DNA of 5,105 nt from Pseudanabaena sp. CAN_BIN31 (GTDB lineage Bacteria > Cyanobacteriota > Cyanobacteriia > Pseudanabaenales > Pseudanabaenaceae): the NCBI GenBank assembly GCA_026785865.1, contig JAJAZG010000408.1, positions 1 to 5,105 of the forward strand, in the 5' to 3' direction. How positions within the stretch are numbered: position 1 is the stretch's first letter; each line of letters starts with the position of its first letter. Below are positions 4,907 through 5,105 of the stretch, in pieces. The translations under genes and the position numbers were made by a program. The notes under the pieces were generated by a model. It saw only the letters and a program-made list of their open reading frames with translations, was not told the DNA's origin and did not search any database.

Positions 4907-5000
4907 GCGTACAGCGCGGGCTTCTCAGCAACACCACCAATTGGTTCGGTTACACGCTGGGCTCTAATCACTGTCCGCCCGACAGCAATGTTTTTAATAT
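4880..5000 (-). ncRNA. Possible omega RNA (reRNA) of TnpB
   Basis: In studied IS200/IS605 elements, the TnpB guide RNA scaffold is made from the 3' end of tnpB through the right end, and the guide is copied from flanking DNA. The same layout is present here, including a strong hairpin next to the element's end. No promoter or processing site was identified and the 5' limit given is arbitrary; the call rests on family knowledge and position. Confidence 0.3.
4889..4920. repeat. Right-end hairpin of the IS element, also between convergent stops
   Basis: CCCG (4889-4892), CGCTG (4894-4898) and ACGC (4899-4902) pair with GCGT (4907-4910), CAGCG (4912-4916) and CGGG (4917-4920). This gives a 13-bp stem with bulged A at 4893 and 4911. 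The loop, TTAG (4903-4906), holds both the ATL stop TAG and the tnpB stop TAA on the other strand. It is probably the subterminal palindrome recognised by a TnpA transposase; there is no T tract that would make it a classical terminator. Confidence 0.6.
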
Positions 5001-5105
5001 TGATAGCAGCATTGATATCCCGATCCATTTCCAGCCCACATACATGGCAACTATGCCAACGATCTGAAATGGTCTTGGGGATATGAGTACCGCAGGTAGA
5101 GCAAA
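4903..5105 (-). CDS. tnpB: TnpB (IS200/IS605 RNA-guided nuclease), C-terminal part
   Basis: The minus strand is open from the window edge to TAA at 4905-4903, giving 66 complete residues. They contain the C-terminal TnpB signature: a zinc ribbon with CSTC (1-4) and CHVC (19-22), followed by GLEMDRDINAAINI (23-36), where Asp27 or Asp29 would supply the third RuvC catalytic acidic residue. The remaining 30 residues (AVGRTVIRAQ and on) are the variable tail common in these proteins. Both Cys pairs and the DRD motif are intact, so this end shows no sign of decay, but the rest of the gene is outside the window. TnpB is an RNA-guided DNA endonuclease that cuts the empty donor site and helps the element persist. 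Its stop codon overlaps that of the ATL gene on the other strand. Confidence 0.9.
   Translation of the reverse strand, partial: CSTCGTHIPKTISDRWHSCHVCGLEMDRDINAAINIKNIAVGRTVIRAQRVTEPIGGVAEKPALYA

Larger units (their letters stand above)
4880..5105 (-). mobile_element. IS200/IS605-family element, right end (truncated by the window)
   Basis: The tnpB 3' end, followed on its strand by a GC-rich hairpin and then GGGAGTCGTCAC, looks like the right end of an IS200/IS605-type element. These elements have no terminal inverted repeats and instead carry subterminal hairpins. I place the boundary near 4880, because the ATL protein stops resembling its family just before that codon. The exact end is inferred, and the left end and any tnpA are outside the window. 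Confidence 0.6.

Overview
The window looks like chromosomal DNA of a cyanobacterium, plausibly Pseudanabaena-like, although the genus is an inference. The main sign is the HIP1 octamer GCGATCGC, which I count about 12 times in 5.1 kb, in genes and intergenic DNA alike. The gene families (a plant-type 1-Cys peroxiredoxin, an MscS channel with a cyclic-nucleotide domain, a small NIL-domain protein) also fit.

Left part (1-3077, all + strand). The 3' end of a P-loop kinase/AAA-type ATPase gene is followed by a terminator-like hairpin. Then comes a two-gene unit with an 8-base gap: an exported seven-bladed beta-propeller protein, and a small-conductance mechanosensitive-type channel carrying a C-terminal cNMP-binding domain. 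The spacing suggests co-expression, so a periplasmic propeller may work with a nucleotide-gated inner-membrane channel.

Middle (3078-4323). A monocistronic 1-Cys peroxiredoxin gene (+) converges on a NIL-domain gene (-). Between them lie three strong palindromes; two share an identical 20-bp core, and the third is a 43-nt palindrome suited to terminating both transcripts.

Right part (4324-5105). A 232-base intergenic region holds two small operator-like palindromes and a 51-nt near-perfect hairpin of MITE/REP type. Next is an alkyltransferase-like gene (ATL: an MGMT fold with Trp in place of the active-site Cys). The window ends inside an IS200/IS605-family element whose tnpB (C-terminal 66 codons, - strand) converges on the ATL gene. 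The two stop codons overlap, and they sit in the loop of a hairpin that is probably the right-end hairpin of the element. The last eight ATL codons and its stop therefore appear to come from the insertion sequence. If this TnpB uses an omega RNA, its guide would be antisense to the 3' end of the ATL gene.

No tRNA, rRNA or CRISPR array was seen. No gene-free stretch exceeds 300 bases.
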